From positions 124,001 to 188,000 of the forward strand of contig NZ_CP121650.1 of NCBI RefSeq assembly GCF_029714405.1: 64,000 nucleotides of DNA. The letters run 5' to 3'. This DNA comes from Bradyrhizobium sp. CB82. GTDB taxonomy: Bacteria; Pseudomonadota; Alphaproteobacteria; Rhizobiales; Xanthobacteraceae. Both the position numbers and the translations under genes were made by a program. The notes under the pieces were generated by a model that worked only from the letters and a program-made list of their open reading frames with translations, was not told the DNA's origin and searched no databases. Below are positions 36,596 through 44,268 of this stretch, piece by piece; the stretch's first letter is position 1; each line of letters opens with the position of its first letter.

Positions 36596-37624
36596 TTGGT
36601 CGCGCTGCGCGGAAAAGAGATCGACGCCTTCCTCGCCCGTCCCGATTCGGGCCGTCCCATCATCCTGCTCTACGGTCCCGACGCCGGGCTCGTGCGCGAG
36701 CGCGCCGACGCGCTGATTGCGTCGGCCGTCGACGATCCCAACGACCCCTTCTCTCTCGTCAAGCTCGACGGCGACGAGCTCTCCGCGGAGCCTTCACGCC
36801 TCGTCGACGAAGCCATGACCGTGCCGCTGTTCGGCGGCCGCCGGGCCATCCGCGTACGTGCCGGCTCGCGCAGCTTTGCCAGCGGCGTCGATACGCTGGC
36901 CGAGATGAACGTGAAGGACTGCCGCATCGTGATCGAGGCCGGCGAGTTGCGACCGGAATCGCCGCTGCGCAAGGCCTGCGAACGCGCCAAGACGGCGGTC
37001 GCGATCGGCTGCTATCCCGACACCGAACGCGATCTCGCCAAGCTGATGGAAGACGAGCTTCGCATCGCGAACCTGCGCATCGCGCAGGACGCGCGCGCCG
37101 CGCTGACGTCGTTCCTCGGCGGCGATCGCCAGGCCTCGCGCAACGAGCTGCGCAAGCTGACGCTCTACGCCCATGGCAAGGGCGAGATCACGCTTGACGA
37201 CGTGATGGCGGTCGTCGCTGACGCGTCCGAGCTGAAGCTCGATCCGATCGTCGACGGTGCCTTCGCCGGCAGGCCGGATATCGTCGAAAGCGAGTTCGCG
37301 AAAGCCATGATCGCCGGCACCTATCCCGGCGTGATCATCTCGGCCGCGCAGCGCCAGGCCGCGTGGCTCCACAAATCCGCGCTCGCCATCGCCGACGGCG
37401 CGCCCGCTTCCGCGGTGCTGGATGGTGGCTTTCCGCGGCTGCATTTTTCACGGAAGCCTGCGGTCGAAACGGCGCTGCGCAATTTCAGCGTGGCGCGGCT
37501 CGCCGGCGTCATCGAGCAACTCGCAACCGCAGCGCTCGACACCCGCAAGCAGCCGGCCCTCGCCGCCGCGATCGCGCAGCGCACGCTGATGGCGATCGCT
37601 GCGAACGCGAAGCGGCGGGGCTGA
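36596..37624 (+). CDS. holA: DNA polymerase III delta subunit
   Basis: A 342-residue clamp-loader subunit. It opens the beta clamp; the N-terminal segment AFLARPDSGRPIILLYGPDAG is the degenerate P-loop region, followed by DPNDPFSLVKLDGDEL, MTVPLFGGRRAIRVR and the C-terminal collar helices. The start appears to be TTG at 36596, six bases after the lptE stop, giving VALRGKEIDAFL; no ATG is available. Last gene of leuS-lptE-holA. The 302 bases downstream, up to the IS element, contain only repeats. Confidence 0.93.
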   Translation: MVALRGKEIDAFLARPDSGRPIILLYGPDAGLVRERADALIASAVDDPNDPFSLVKLDGDELSAEPSRLVDEAMTVPLFGGRRAIRVRAGSRSFASGVDTLAEMNVKDCRIVIEAGELRPESPLRKACERAKTAVAIGCYPDTERDLAKLMEDELRIANLRIAQDARAALTSFLGGDRQASRNELRKLTLYAHGKGEITLDDVMAVVADASELKLDPIVDGAFAGRPDIVESEFAKAMIAGTYPGVIISAAQRQAAWLHKSALAIADGAPASAVLDGGFPRLHFSRKPAVETALRNFSVARLAGVIEQLATAALDTRKQPALAAAIAQRTLMAIAANAKRRG

Positions 37625-37639
37625 CACCGCCCTCTCCCT

Positions 37640-37728
37640 TCGTCATTGCGAGGAGCAAAGCGACGAAACAATCCAGAGTCTTTCCGCGGAAAGATTCTGG
37701 ATTGCTTCGCTTCGCTCGCAATGACGAC
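37640..37728. repeat. GTCATTGCGAGGAGC inverted repeat
   Basis: Left end CGTCATTGCGAGGAGCAAAG, right end TTCGCTCGCAATGACG, with internal inverted words CCAGAGTCTTTCCGCGGAAA and GATTCTGGATTG. It forms an almost complete 85-base stem-loop. This element type is widespread in alphaproteobacterial intergenic DNA. It lies just after holA. Confidence 0.8.
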
Positions 37729-37745
37729 GCATGGAATCGTCAAAC

Positions 37746-37852
37746 CCCTCATCGTGAGGAGCTTGCGCAGCAAGCGTCTCGAAGGATGAAGGCCCGGCTG
37801 GTAGCCCTCGGCCCTTCGAGACGCCGCTTCGCGGCTCCTTCAGGGTGAGGGT
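37746..37852. repeat. GAGGAGC...TCTCGAAGGATG repeat, copy 3
   Basis: CTCATCGTGAGGAGC, GCTTGCGCAGCAAGC, GTCTCGAAGGATGAAGG, then CCCTTCGAGACGCCGCTTCG and CTCCTTCAGGGTGAGGGT. A further small palindrome (GTTCGCGCTTCGCGCGCCCC) follows at about 37880-37906. Together these fill the holA-IS630 gap. Confidence 0.8.
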
Positions 37853-37941
37853 GATAGAATGTAGTTGCGGCACGAGAGTCCGGGTTCGCGCTTCGCGCGC
37901 CCCGGAATGGCGATTTCGGAGTTAGTTAAAGCGTGATGGCA

Positions 37942-38565
37942 TTAAGTTCGATAGCCTGAATTTTTGAGGTAGTTGGCGCATTCCTCTGAGGTAAAGGCAT
38001 CGAGTGCGTTGCCGATTGCGGTGCAGACTGCGTCGACAGTTCGCGCGGCAGCTTTGCGAAGCAGGTGCTTGAGCTTGGCAAAGACCTGCTCGATCGGGTT
38101 CAGGTCGGGCGAGTATTTTGGCAGGAAGAAGAGCTTGGCCCCGACCGAACGGATGAGCTGGCGAACTGCTTTGCTCCTGTGGCTGCCGAGGTTGTCCAAG
38201 ATGACGATATCGCCGGGTCGAAGGACGGGCAGAAGAACCTTCTCGACATAGGCGCGAAAGCTCACGCCGTCGATCGGCCCCTCGATGAACCATGGAGCAT
38301 CGATCCGGTCGTGGCGCAGGGCCGCCAGGAAGGTCATAGTCTTCCAGCGGCCGTGGGGAACCTTGGCGTGAAGTCTACACCCGCGCGGCGCCCATCCCCG
38401 CAAGGGTGCCATATCGGTCCTGGTCCAGGTCTCGTCGATGAAGACCAGGCGCTCAGCTTCGACGCGATTTTGATACTTTGCCCACTGGGCTCGTCGCCGC
38501 GCCACCTCGGGTCGATCCCGTTCGCCAGCCGCCACGCTTTTTTTTGAAGCTGAGCTTCTCGGCAT
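37942..38565 (-). CDS. IS630 transposase, catalytic part (frame B)
   Basis: A 207-residue open frame holding the DDE domain: LVFIDETWTRTD (first Asp), VILDNLGSHRSKAV (second Asp) and YSPDLNPIEQVFAKLKH (Glu). It ends KNSGYRT near the left inverted repeat. It overlaps frame A and is probably expressed as an A-B fusion through slippage at A8 (T8 on the plus strand, 38538-38545). An internal start MPRSSASKK is formally possible. No premature stop, so likely functional. Confidence 0.9.
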   Translation of the reverse strand: MPRSSASKKSVAAGERDRPEVARRRAQWAKYQNRVEAERLVFIDETWTRTDMAPLRGWAPRGCRLHAKVPHGRWKTMTFLAALRHDRIDAPWFIEGPIDGVSFRAYVEKVLLPVLRPGDIVILDNLGSHRSKAVRQLIRSVGAKLFFLPKYSPDLNPIEQVFAKLKHLLRKAAARTVDAVCTAIGNALDAFTSEECANYLKNSGYRT

Positions 38566-38881
38566 GTACGAAGTCCCAGACCGAGTGGTAGTCGACCTTC
38601 AGACCGCGACCGGCAAGCTCGGTAACGAGACCACGTATGGTGAAATCGCCGTCCTTGATCCGCTGCGACAGCCAGACGGCGTGGTCTCCCGAAACAGCCT
38701 TCGGCTTGTGACCGCCCATCTGGCCGGGTTCAACGCTGCCGGTCTGCTCGACCCGCTGCATCCAGCCGATAGCCGTGCTGATCGCTACTCCAAACTGTTT
38801 GGCCGCCTGATTGCGGGACATCCCGCCCTCGATCGCAGCCACGACACGCTTGCGAAGATCCAGAGAATACGGCTTGCCCAT
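38453..38881 (-). CDS. IS630 transposase, DNA-binding part (frame A)
   Basis: A 142-residue frame beginning MGKPYSLDLRKRVVAAIEGG and containing a helix-turn-helix (SRNQAAKQFGVAISTAIGWM) plus the winged-helix-like DFTIRGLVTELAGRG segment. The family-specific sequence stops at LSFKKK, where the A8 tract lies; downstream residues in this frame are noise. The ATG at 38881 matches IS630 OrfA proteins. A frameshift at 38538-38545 would join it to the DDE domain. Confidence 0.9.
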   Translation of the reverse strand: MGKPYSLDLRKRVVAAIEGGMSRNQAAKQFGVAISTAIGWMQRVEQTGSVEPGQMGGHKPKAVSGDHAVWLSQRIKDGDFTIRGLVTELAGRGLKVDYHSVWDFVHAEKLSFKKKRGGWRTGSTRGGAATSPVGKVSKSRRS

Positions 38882-38970
38882 CCATGCTGGCCTCCGTCCA
38901 GCCAGCATGATGAATCAGAAACAAGCTGATTTGGGAATCCCAAATCGATTCAACTTAACCCCATCCCGCT

Positions 38971-39855
38971 TTAGACGACGCCCTTCGCCAGGCGTCGCAT
39001 CACCTCGTCGAGCTGCTCGAGGTTGCGGTAGTTGATCTGCACGGAGCCGCCGGGATCGCGATGGTTGACGGTGACCTTGAGCCCGAGCGCGTCGCTGACG
39101 CGCTTCTCGAGATCGATCGTATCGGGGTCCTTCTCCTTGGCCCCGGCGCGCGCCTTTTGCGGCTTGCGCTCCGGCACGCCCTCCTCGTGCGCGAGCGCTT
39201 CGGCCTGGCGCACATTGAGACCTTCCGCGACGATGCGCTTGGCAGCGGCGAGCGGATCGGGCACGCCGATCAGCGCGCGGGCGTGGCCGGCCGTCAACTG
39301 TCCGGTGGCGATGAAGGCCTGCACCTCGGCCGGCAGCTTCGTCAGCCGCATCATGTTGGCGACGTGGCTGCGGCTCTTGCCGACGACTTTTGCGATGTCG
39401 TCCTGGCTGCGTTTGAACTCGCCTGCGAGCGCGTGGTAGCCCTGCGCCTCCTCCATCGGGTTGAGGTCTTCGCGCTGCACGTTCTCGATGATCGCGAATT
39501 CCAGCGCATCGCTGTCGCTGATGTCGACCGGGACGATCGGCACCTCGTGCAGGCCTGCGAGCTGCGAGGCACGCCAGCGCCGCTCGCCGGCGATGATCTC
39601 GTAGCGGTCCTGCGTGCCCTTCACCGGACGCACCACGATCGGCTGGATCACGCCGTGCTGCTTGATGGAGTCGCTCAGCTCCTTGAGCTCTACTTCCGAA
39701 AAAGCGCGGCGCGGGTTGCGCGGATTGGGCTTGAGGAATTCGATCGGCACCTTGCGATGCGCGCGCGGCCGCTCGACATGCGCGGCCTCGCCGCCGACGT
39801 CACCGATCAGACTCGCAAGACCCCGGCCCAGTCGCGAACGCGCTTCATCGGCCAT
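38971..39855 (-). CDS. parB: chromosome partitioning protein ParB
   Basis: A 294-residue CTPase clamp that loads at parS. The N-terminus MADEARSRLGRGLASLIGD is typical. The CTP-binding ParB/Srx domain includes ELKELSDSIKQHGVIQPIVV and the arginine-rich GERRWRAS motif. A central helix-turn-helix (SQDDIAKVVGKSRSHVANMM) and a C-terminal dimerisation domain ending in LEQLDEVMRRLAKGVV are present. ATG 39855 has GGGAG seven bases upstream. Its TAA stop coincides with the IS630 target TA, with the IS supplying the last A. Four parS sites lie 1.6-5 kb upstream. Confidence 0.97.
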   Translation of the reverse strand: MADEARSRLGRGLASLIGDVGGEAAHVERPRAHRKVPIEFLKPNPRNPRRAFSEVELKELSDSIKQHGVIQPIVVRPVKGTQDRYEIIAGERRWRASQLAGLHEVPIVPVDISDSDALEFAIIENVQREDLNPMEEAQGYHALAGEFKRSQDDIAKVVGKSRSHVANMMRLTKLPAEVQAFIATGQLTAGHARALIGVPDPLAAAKRIVAEGLNVRQAEALAHEEGVPERKPQKARAGAKEKDPDTIDLEKRVSDALGLKVTVNHRDPGGSVQINYRNLEQLDEVMRRLAKGVV

Positions 39856-39906
39856 CGCCAGCTCCCTTGGATTCACGTGGCAGCACTCCAGAACTGAATT
39901 TCGAAT

Positions 39907-40004
39907 TGTAGGGTGGGTTAGCGAAGCGTAACCCACCATTGCTTTGTTCGAGGCGGCAGGCTTGGTGGGTTACGCCTTCGGCTAACCCACCCTACGGGCC
40001 GGCG
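39907..40004. repeat. GTAGGGTGGGTTA inverted repeat between parB and parA
   Basis: Left arm GTAGGGTGGGTTAGCGAAGC, right arm GGCTAACCCACCCTAC, with a second internal pair of GTAACCCACCA and GGTGGGTTAC. The near-perfect 95-base inverted repeat can fold into one long hairpin inside the parA-parB intergenic space. Confidence 0.85.
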
Positions 40005-40007
40005 TCG

Positions 40008-40862
40008 TCAATGTGTGGTGCGCAGCTCGCGCTCGCGCTGGATCACTTCGGTGGCGAGCCGCAAGTACGCTTCGCTGCCGACGCATTTGAGATCGTAGAC
40101 CAGCACCGGCTTGCCGTAGGACGGCGCCTCCGAGATGCGCACGTTGCGCGGGATCATCGTTTTGTAGACTTTCTCGCCCATGAACTGGCGGACGTCGGCG
40201 ACGACCTGGTTCGAGAGGTTGTTGCGCGAGTCGAACATGGTCAGCACGATGCCGTGGATCGACAGATTGGGATTGAGCGTCGAGCGCACCTGCTCGACCG
40301 TCTGCAGCAATTGCGACAGACCTTCGAGCGCGAAGAACTCGCATTGCAGCGGCACCAGAATCGCATCGGAGGCCGCCATCGCATTCACCGTGAGCAGGTT
40401 GAGCGAGGGCGGGCAGTCGATCAGCACGTAGGTGTAATCGGCATCCGGCGAGACGTTGTTGTTGAGCGAGCTGATTGCGTCACGCAGCTTGAATGCGCGG
40501 CCGGGCGTGTGGCCGAGCTCGAGCTCGAGGCCGGAGAGGTCCATGGTCGAGGGCGCAATGTGCAGCCGAGGCACCGCGGTTGCGACCACCGCTTCGCGCA
40601 AGCTCGCCTCGCCGACCAGCACGTCGTAGGTCGAGCAGGAGCGGTTGCGGCGATCGATGCCCAGACCGGTCGAGGCATTGCCCTGGGGATCGAGATCGAC
40701 GACCAGGACACGTTCACCAATCGCCGCGAGTGCGGTTCCGAGATTGATCGCCGTGGTTGTCTTTCCCACGCCGCCCTTCTGATTCGCGAGCGCCAGGATC
40801 CGCGGATGCCCCGGTGGCACCGCGTCGGTCTGTTCTTGTTGCGGTTCGTCAATCACGGTCAT
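40008..40862 (-). CDS. parA: chromosome partitioning ATPase ParA
   Basis: A 284-residue Walker-type ATPase that moves ParB-parS complexes. The deviant Walker A motif KGGVGKTTTAINLG (K29, K34) is followed by VVDLDPQGNASTGLG (Walker A') and YVLIDCPPSLNLLTVNA (Walker B). C-terminal PRNVRISEAPSYGKPV is characteristic of chromosomal Soj/ParA. ATG 40862 is preferred; a TTG two codons earlier is also open. GGGGGG lies about nine bases upstream. It precedes parB; a 95-base hairpin repeat separates the two. Confidence 0.97.
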   Translation of the reverse strand: MTVIDEPQQEQTDAVPPGHPRILALANQKGGVGKTTTAINLGTALAAIGERVLVVDLDPQGNASTGLGIDRRNRSCSTYDVLVGEASLREAVVATAVPRLHIAPSTMDLSGLELELGHTPGRAFKLRDAISSLNNNVSPDADYTYVLIDCPPSLNLLTVNAMAASDAILVPLQCEFFALEGLSQLLQTVEQVRSTLNPNLSIHGIVLTMFDSRNNLSNQVVADVRQFMGEKVYKTMIPRNVRISEAPSYGKPVLVYDLKCVGSEAYLRLATEVIQRERELRTTH

Positions 40863-40913
40863 AGCCAATTTCCCCCCGCGACCCCGTCATGACCCTCTAC
40901 CGATGTTGGCGCC

Positions 40914-41654
40914 TCACCCGCGCCGCTTGATCTCGTTCAGCTCGACAATCCAGCCATCTCCCGTGCGGCTTTGATGGAGTTGAGGCTGAATAGTCCAATA
41001 TTTAGCGGCTTCGGTCAATTCAGCCTCTACATCTTGACCCTTGAGAAACAACGCTTTTGCACCGCTGCGCACCAAGGGCTCTGCCAAGCCGATGAGTTGA
41101 TGTAGCGGAGCCAGCGCGCGGGCGGTGACGCAATCGACCGGGCCGGTGATTCTATCCACATTATCCCCGATCTCGGCGAGATGTACGACCCCTGGCGCAC
41201 CAGCAACACGAATCGCCTCGCGCAGGAAGGCCGCTTTCTTGGCGATCCGCTCGACAAGGTGGACGCTGGCACCCGGCGTCTCCGCCATCGCGCAGGCCAG
41301 CACCACGCCCGGGAAACCGCCGCCACTGCCGAGATCCGCCCAGCGCTTGGCGGACGGTGCCAGCGAAACGAGCTGGAGCGAATCGGCGATGTGCCGGGTC
41401 CAGAGATGGGGTAGCGTCGAGGGCGCGACCAGATTGGTCTTGGCCTGCCAGTCCAATAACAGCGCAACGTAGCGATCGAGACGCGCCTCCGTTTCACGTG
41501 AAACGGGAGCGAGCTTGAGTGCTACGGCTTTGTCCGCCGCCAGCGCCACGTCCAGCGCCCCCGCACCTTGCGATGACGCGTGCTTCCGGTCCCCCTCGCC
41601 CGCGTCAGGTTGCCGTGATGAGGATTTGCCCCTGGCCGGTCCGCGCTGTTTCAC
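40914..41654 (-). CDS. rsmG: 16S rRNA (guanine-N7) methyltransferase RsmG (GidB)
   Basis: A 246-residue SAM-dependent methyltransferase for G527 of 16S rRNA. SAM loop ADLGSGGGFPGVVLAC, LVERIAKKAAFLREA and the NPP-equivalent region are clear. The open frame begins with GTG at 41654, inside a parS site, giving a 50-residue extension before the conserved APVSRETEARLDRY. A GTG at 41549 is an alternative start. The VSRET residues are themselves encoded by another parS site. Upstream of parA and downstream of mnmG on the same strand. Confidence 0.95.
   Translation of the reverse strand: MKQRGPARGKSSSRQPDAGEGDRKHASSQGAGALDVALAADKAVALKLAPVSRETEARLDRYVALLLDWQAKTNLVAPSTLPHLWTRHIADSLQLVSLAPSAKRWADLGSGGGFPGVVLACAMAETPGASVHLVERIAKKAAFLREAIRVAGAPGVVHLAEIGDNVDRITGPVDCVTARALAPLHQLIGLAEPLVRSGAKALFLKGQDVEAELTEAAKYWTIQPQLHQSRTGDGWIVELNEIKRRG
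41490..41505. promoter_or_regulatory. parS site 1, inside rsmG coding sequence
   Basis: CGTTTCACGTGAAACG contains the full 14-base parS core GTTTCACGTGAAAC, the ParB loading site. It encodes VSRET of RsmG, so it is under both protein and DNA constraint. Confidence 0.92.
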
Positions 41655-41662
41655 GTGAAACG
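41647..41662. promoter_or_regulatory. parS site 2, at the rsmG 5' end
   Basis: TGTTTCACGTGAAACG differs from the consensus TGTTTCACGTGAAACA only at the last base. The possible GTG start codon of rsmG (41654-41652) is the centre of this palindrome. Confidence 0.93.
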
Positions 41663-41709
41663 CCTGCAGGAAGATAACCGCCGCGCGGCTCGACCGAGCC
41701 GAAGACTCG

Positions 41710-41838
41710 TTTCACCTCTCCCGCTCGCGGGAGAGGTCGGCGCGAAGCGCCGGGTGAGGGCTCTCTCCACGCTGGGGATATCGACTGCGCAAGCACCCCC
41801 ACCCCGGCCCTCTCCCGCAAGCGGGAGAGGGAGCACAC
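41710..41838. repeat. composite palindromic repeat, CTCTCCCGC family, copy 4
   Basis: CCTCTCCCGCTCGCGGGAGA then GGTCGGCGCGAAGCGCCGGG, TGAGGGCTCTCTCCACGC, and a closing CCTCTCCCGCAAGCGGGAGA. The cleanest composite copy; it fills the mnmG-rsmG gap together with parS site 2. Confidence 0.85.
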
Positions 41839-41875
41839 TGCCTTCCTGGCTCGCAGTGGACAACATCGCCGTACT

Positions 41876-43759
41876 CTATGCAGTCGCCTTGGAGATCTTC
41901 CGGCGTGCCTCGCGGCGCAAGTAGACGGCGAGAATGCCCAGCGCGGCTGGCGTCATGCCGTCGATCCGGCCGGCTTGGCCGACCGTGAAAGGCCGCGCCT
42001 TCTCCAGCTTGGTCCGCACCTCGTTGGAGAGCCCCGGCACGAGCTGGTAGTCGACATCGGCCAGGACAAGTCCCTCGTCCCGCCGGAAGGCTTCGACGTC
42101 GGCGCTCTGGCGCTCAAGATAGACGTCGTACTTGGCGTCGATCTCGAGGTGGGTCGCGATTACGGGGTCAATGGCCGACAGCTCCGGCCAGATGGCACGA
42201 ACCTGGCTCCAGCCGACGTCCGGATAGGCCAATAGCTCAAAGGCCGACCGGCGCTGGCCATCGCGATTCAGGGACAGCCCATGTTTTGCCGCTTCGTTCG
42301 GCGTCAGCGTCAGCGACTTTGACAGCGTCTTGGCGGCCTGGAGAGCTGCCATCTTGGCGAGATGGTGCGCCGTCCGGGCGTTGCCGACGCATCCCAGTGC
42401 AATGCCCTTCGCGGTCAGACGCTGGTCGGCATTGTCGGCCCGCAGGGTCAGCCGGTACTCGGCGCGTGAGGTGAACATCCGATAGGGCTCGGAGATGCCG
42501 CGGGTGACGAGATCGTCGATCATCACCCCGAGATAGCCGTCCGCGCGGTCGAATACCGTCAACGCTGACCCGCTGGCGGCGAGTGCCGCGTTCAGGCCGG
42601 CGACGATGCCCTGTGCAGCGGCTTCCTCATATCCCGTGGTGCCATTGATCTGCCCGGCCAGGAACAGCCCCTGCACCCGCCTGGTCTGAAGGGTCGGATC
42701 GAGCTCGCGGGGATCGACATGGTCGTATTCGATGGCGTAGCCCGGCCGGACCATCCTGACCCGCTCAAGGCCCGGGATGCTGGCGAGGATCGCGAGCTGA
42801 ACTTCCTCAGGCAGCGAAGTCGAGATGCCGTTGGGATAGACGGTTGTATCGTCGAGCCCTTCAGGCTCCAAAAAGATCTGGTGGCCGTCCCGATCGCCGA
42901 AGCGGACGATCTTGTCCTCGATCGACGGGCAATAACGGGGGCCGGTGCTCTTGATCTGGCCGGAATACATCGGCGAGCGGTGCACATTGGCCCGGATCAC
43001 CTCATGAGTGGCGGCCGTGGTCCGGGTGATGCCGCACTGGATCTGCGGCGTCGTGATCCGCTCCGTCATGACCGAGAACGGCTCCGGCGGATCATCGCCG
43101 GGCTGCATCTCCACCGCCGACCAGTCGATTGTCGTGCCATCGAGACGCGGCGGTGTACCGGTCTTGAGCCGGCCCAGCGTGAAGCCGGCCTGCTCAAAAG
43201 ACTTCGACAGACCCATTGCCGGAGCCTCGCCGACCCGGCCGGCAGGCCAGTTCTTCTCTCCGAGATGGATCAGGCCGCGCAAAAAGGTACCGGTGGTGAT
43301 CACGACAGCCCCTGCCCGGATCGTCCGGCCATCGGCCAGACGGAGCCCGGTCACGCGACCGTCGAAGACAATCAGCTCGTCCGCCTCGCCTTCGATCACG
43401 CTGAGACCATCAGTCTCTTGGATCGCGGCCTGCATCGCGGCCGCATAGAGCTTGCGGTCGGCCTGGGTCCGTGGGCCGCGGACGGCCGGACCCTTGCGGC
43501 GATTGAGCATGCGGAACTGGATGCCGCCGGCATCAGCCACCCGGCCCATCAGACCGTCCAGCGCGTCGACTTCGCGGACCAGATGGCCCTTGCCCAGCCC
43601 GCCGATGGCGGGATTGCAGGACATCGCGCCGATGGTCGCGAAACGGTGCGTCACTAGCGCGGTCGTCGCACCCATCCGGGCAGAAGCAGCCGCGGCCTCA
43701 CAGCCGGCATGGCCGCCGCCAATGACGATGACGTCAAAACTCTCTCGCTCTGTCCGCAT
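41876..43759 (-). CDS. mnmG: tRNA uridine-5-carboxymethylaminomethyl modification enzyme MnmG (GidA)
   Basis: A 627-residue FAD protein that with MnmE installs cmnm5 on wobble U34. FAD motif [20 protein letters not shown] sits at residues 11-30; also present are [19 protein letters not shown], the conserved [19 protein letters not shown] segment, [12 protein letters not shown], and the C-terminal helical domain with KIDGMTPA-type sequence ([20 protein letters not shown]). Complete. It lies between rsmG and mnmE, all on the minus strand; the 509 bases to mnmE hold two parS sites and a repeat. Confidence 0.98.
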   Translation of the reverse strand: MRTERESFDVIVIGGGHAGCEAAAASARMGATTALVTHRFATIGAMSCNPAIGGLGKGHLVREVDALDGLMGRVADAGGIQFRMLNRRKGPAVRGPRTQADRKLYAAAMQAAIQETDGLSVIEGEADELIVFDGRVTGLRLADGRTIRAGAVVITTGTFLRGLIHLGEKNWPAGRVGEAPAMGLSKSFEQAGFTLGRLKTGTPPRLDGTTIDWSAVEMQPGDDPPEPFSVMTERITTPQIQCGITRTTAATHEVIRANVHRSPMYSGQIKSTGPRYCPSIEDKIVRFGDRDGHQIFLEPEGLDDTTVYPNGISTSLPEEVQLAILASIPGLERVRMVRPGYAIEYDHVDPRELDPTLQTRRVQGLFLAGQINGTTGYEEAAAQGIVAGLNAALAASGSALTVFDRADGYLGVMIDDLVTRGISEPYRMFTSRAEYRLTLRADNADQRLTAKGIALGCVGNARTAHHLAKMAALQAAKTLSKSLTLTPNEAAKHGLSLNRDGQRRSAFELLAYPDVGWSQVRAIWPELSAIDPVIATHLEIDAKYDVYLERQSADVEAFRRDEGLVLADVDYQLVPGLSNEVRTKLEKARPFTVGQAGRIDGMTPAALGILAVYLRREARRKISKATA

Positions 43760-43816
43760 GGGCGAACTTCTAACTCAGGGTGGAAGAAGCCGGAAGTAGA
43801 AACTGGGCGAGACGAT

Positions 43817-43832
43817 TGTTTCACGTGAAACA
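43817..43832. promoter_or_regulatory. parS site 3 (perfect consensus)
   Basis: TGTTTCACGTGAAACA is a perfect 16-base parS palindrome, 58 bases upstream of the mnmG start. It is the strongest ParB-loading candidate in the window. Confidence 0.95.
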
Positions 43833-44021
43833 GGAGTACGCCGAGGCCCAAATCATTTTCGCAAAACAACCCCATGCAAAGGACTGCTGTTGCTCCATGC
43901 GAGCGAGGGTTCTCTCCTCTTGAGAGCGACGATTGTGGAAGCCTCCAACCTTGGTCCTCCCCGCAACGGCAGACCTATCGCATCTGAAACAGAACGTGGT
44001 GGGAGGCCTCGTTGCGGCCAT

Positions 44022-44145
44022 CCTTCGAGATGCCCGCCTTCGGCGGGCTCCTCGGGATGAGGACTATGTTTCGCGGAGAAATCTTAGATCCTCATGGTAA
44101 GGAGCGGCGGTTGCGGCACGTCTCGAACCATGAGGCCGAGTTACG
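44022..44145. repeat. GAGGAGC...CCTCAGG-type repeat, copy 4, between mnmG and mnmE
   Basis: CATCCTTCGAGATGCCCGCC, the palindrome GCCTTCGGCGGGC, TCCTCGGGATGAGGA, then GATCCTCATGGTAAGGAGCG and CGTCTCGAACCATGAGG. The fourth relative of the 13.8, 23.4 and 37.7 kb units. With parS sites 3 and 4 it accounts for the 509-base gap. Confidence 0.75.
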
Positions 44146-44205
44146 CGACACGCTGCCATCTGCAACGGCACCGCAAGAGGGAGCGCGTGCCCGCCAGTCC
44201 TCGAG

Positions 44206-44221
44206 CGTTTCACGTGAAACA
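44206..44221. promoter_or_regulatory. parS site 4
   Basis: CGTTTCACGTGAAACA differs from consensus at the first base only. It lies 48 bases downstream of the mnmE stop codon. Confidence 0.92.
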
Positions 44222-44268
44222 CCGCGAAGAACTGGAACAAGCACTAGTTCTACAATGAAGAACTACCA

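Larger units (their letters stand above)
37927..38973 (-). mobile_element. IS630-family insertion sequence
   Basis: About 1.05 kb bounded by TA and imperfect terminal inverted repeats: left TAAAGCGTGATGGCATTAAG and right (complement) TAAAGCGGGATGGGGTTAAG. IS630 elements insert at TA and duplicate it. Inside are two overlapping minus-strand frames joined by an A8 slippery tract. The right TA is the first two bases of the parB stop codon (TAA at 38973-38971). The element therefore sits exactly at the parB terminus without changing the protein. Confidence 0.92.
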
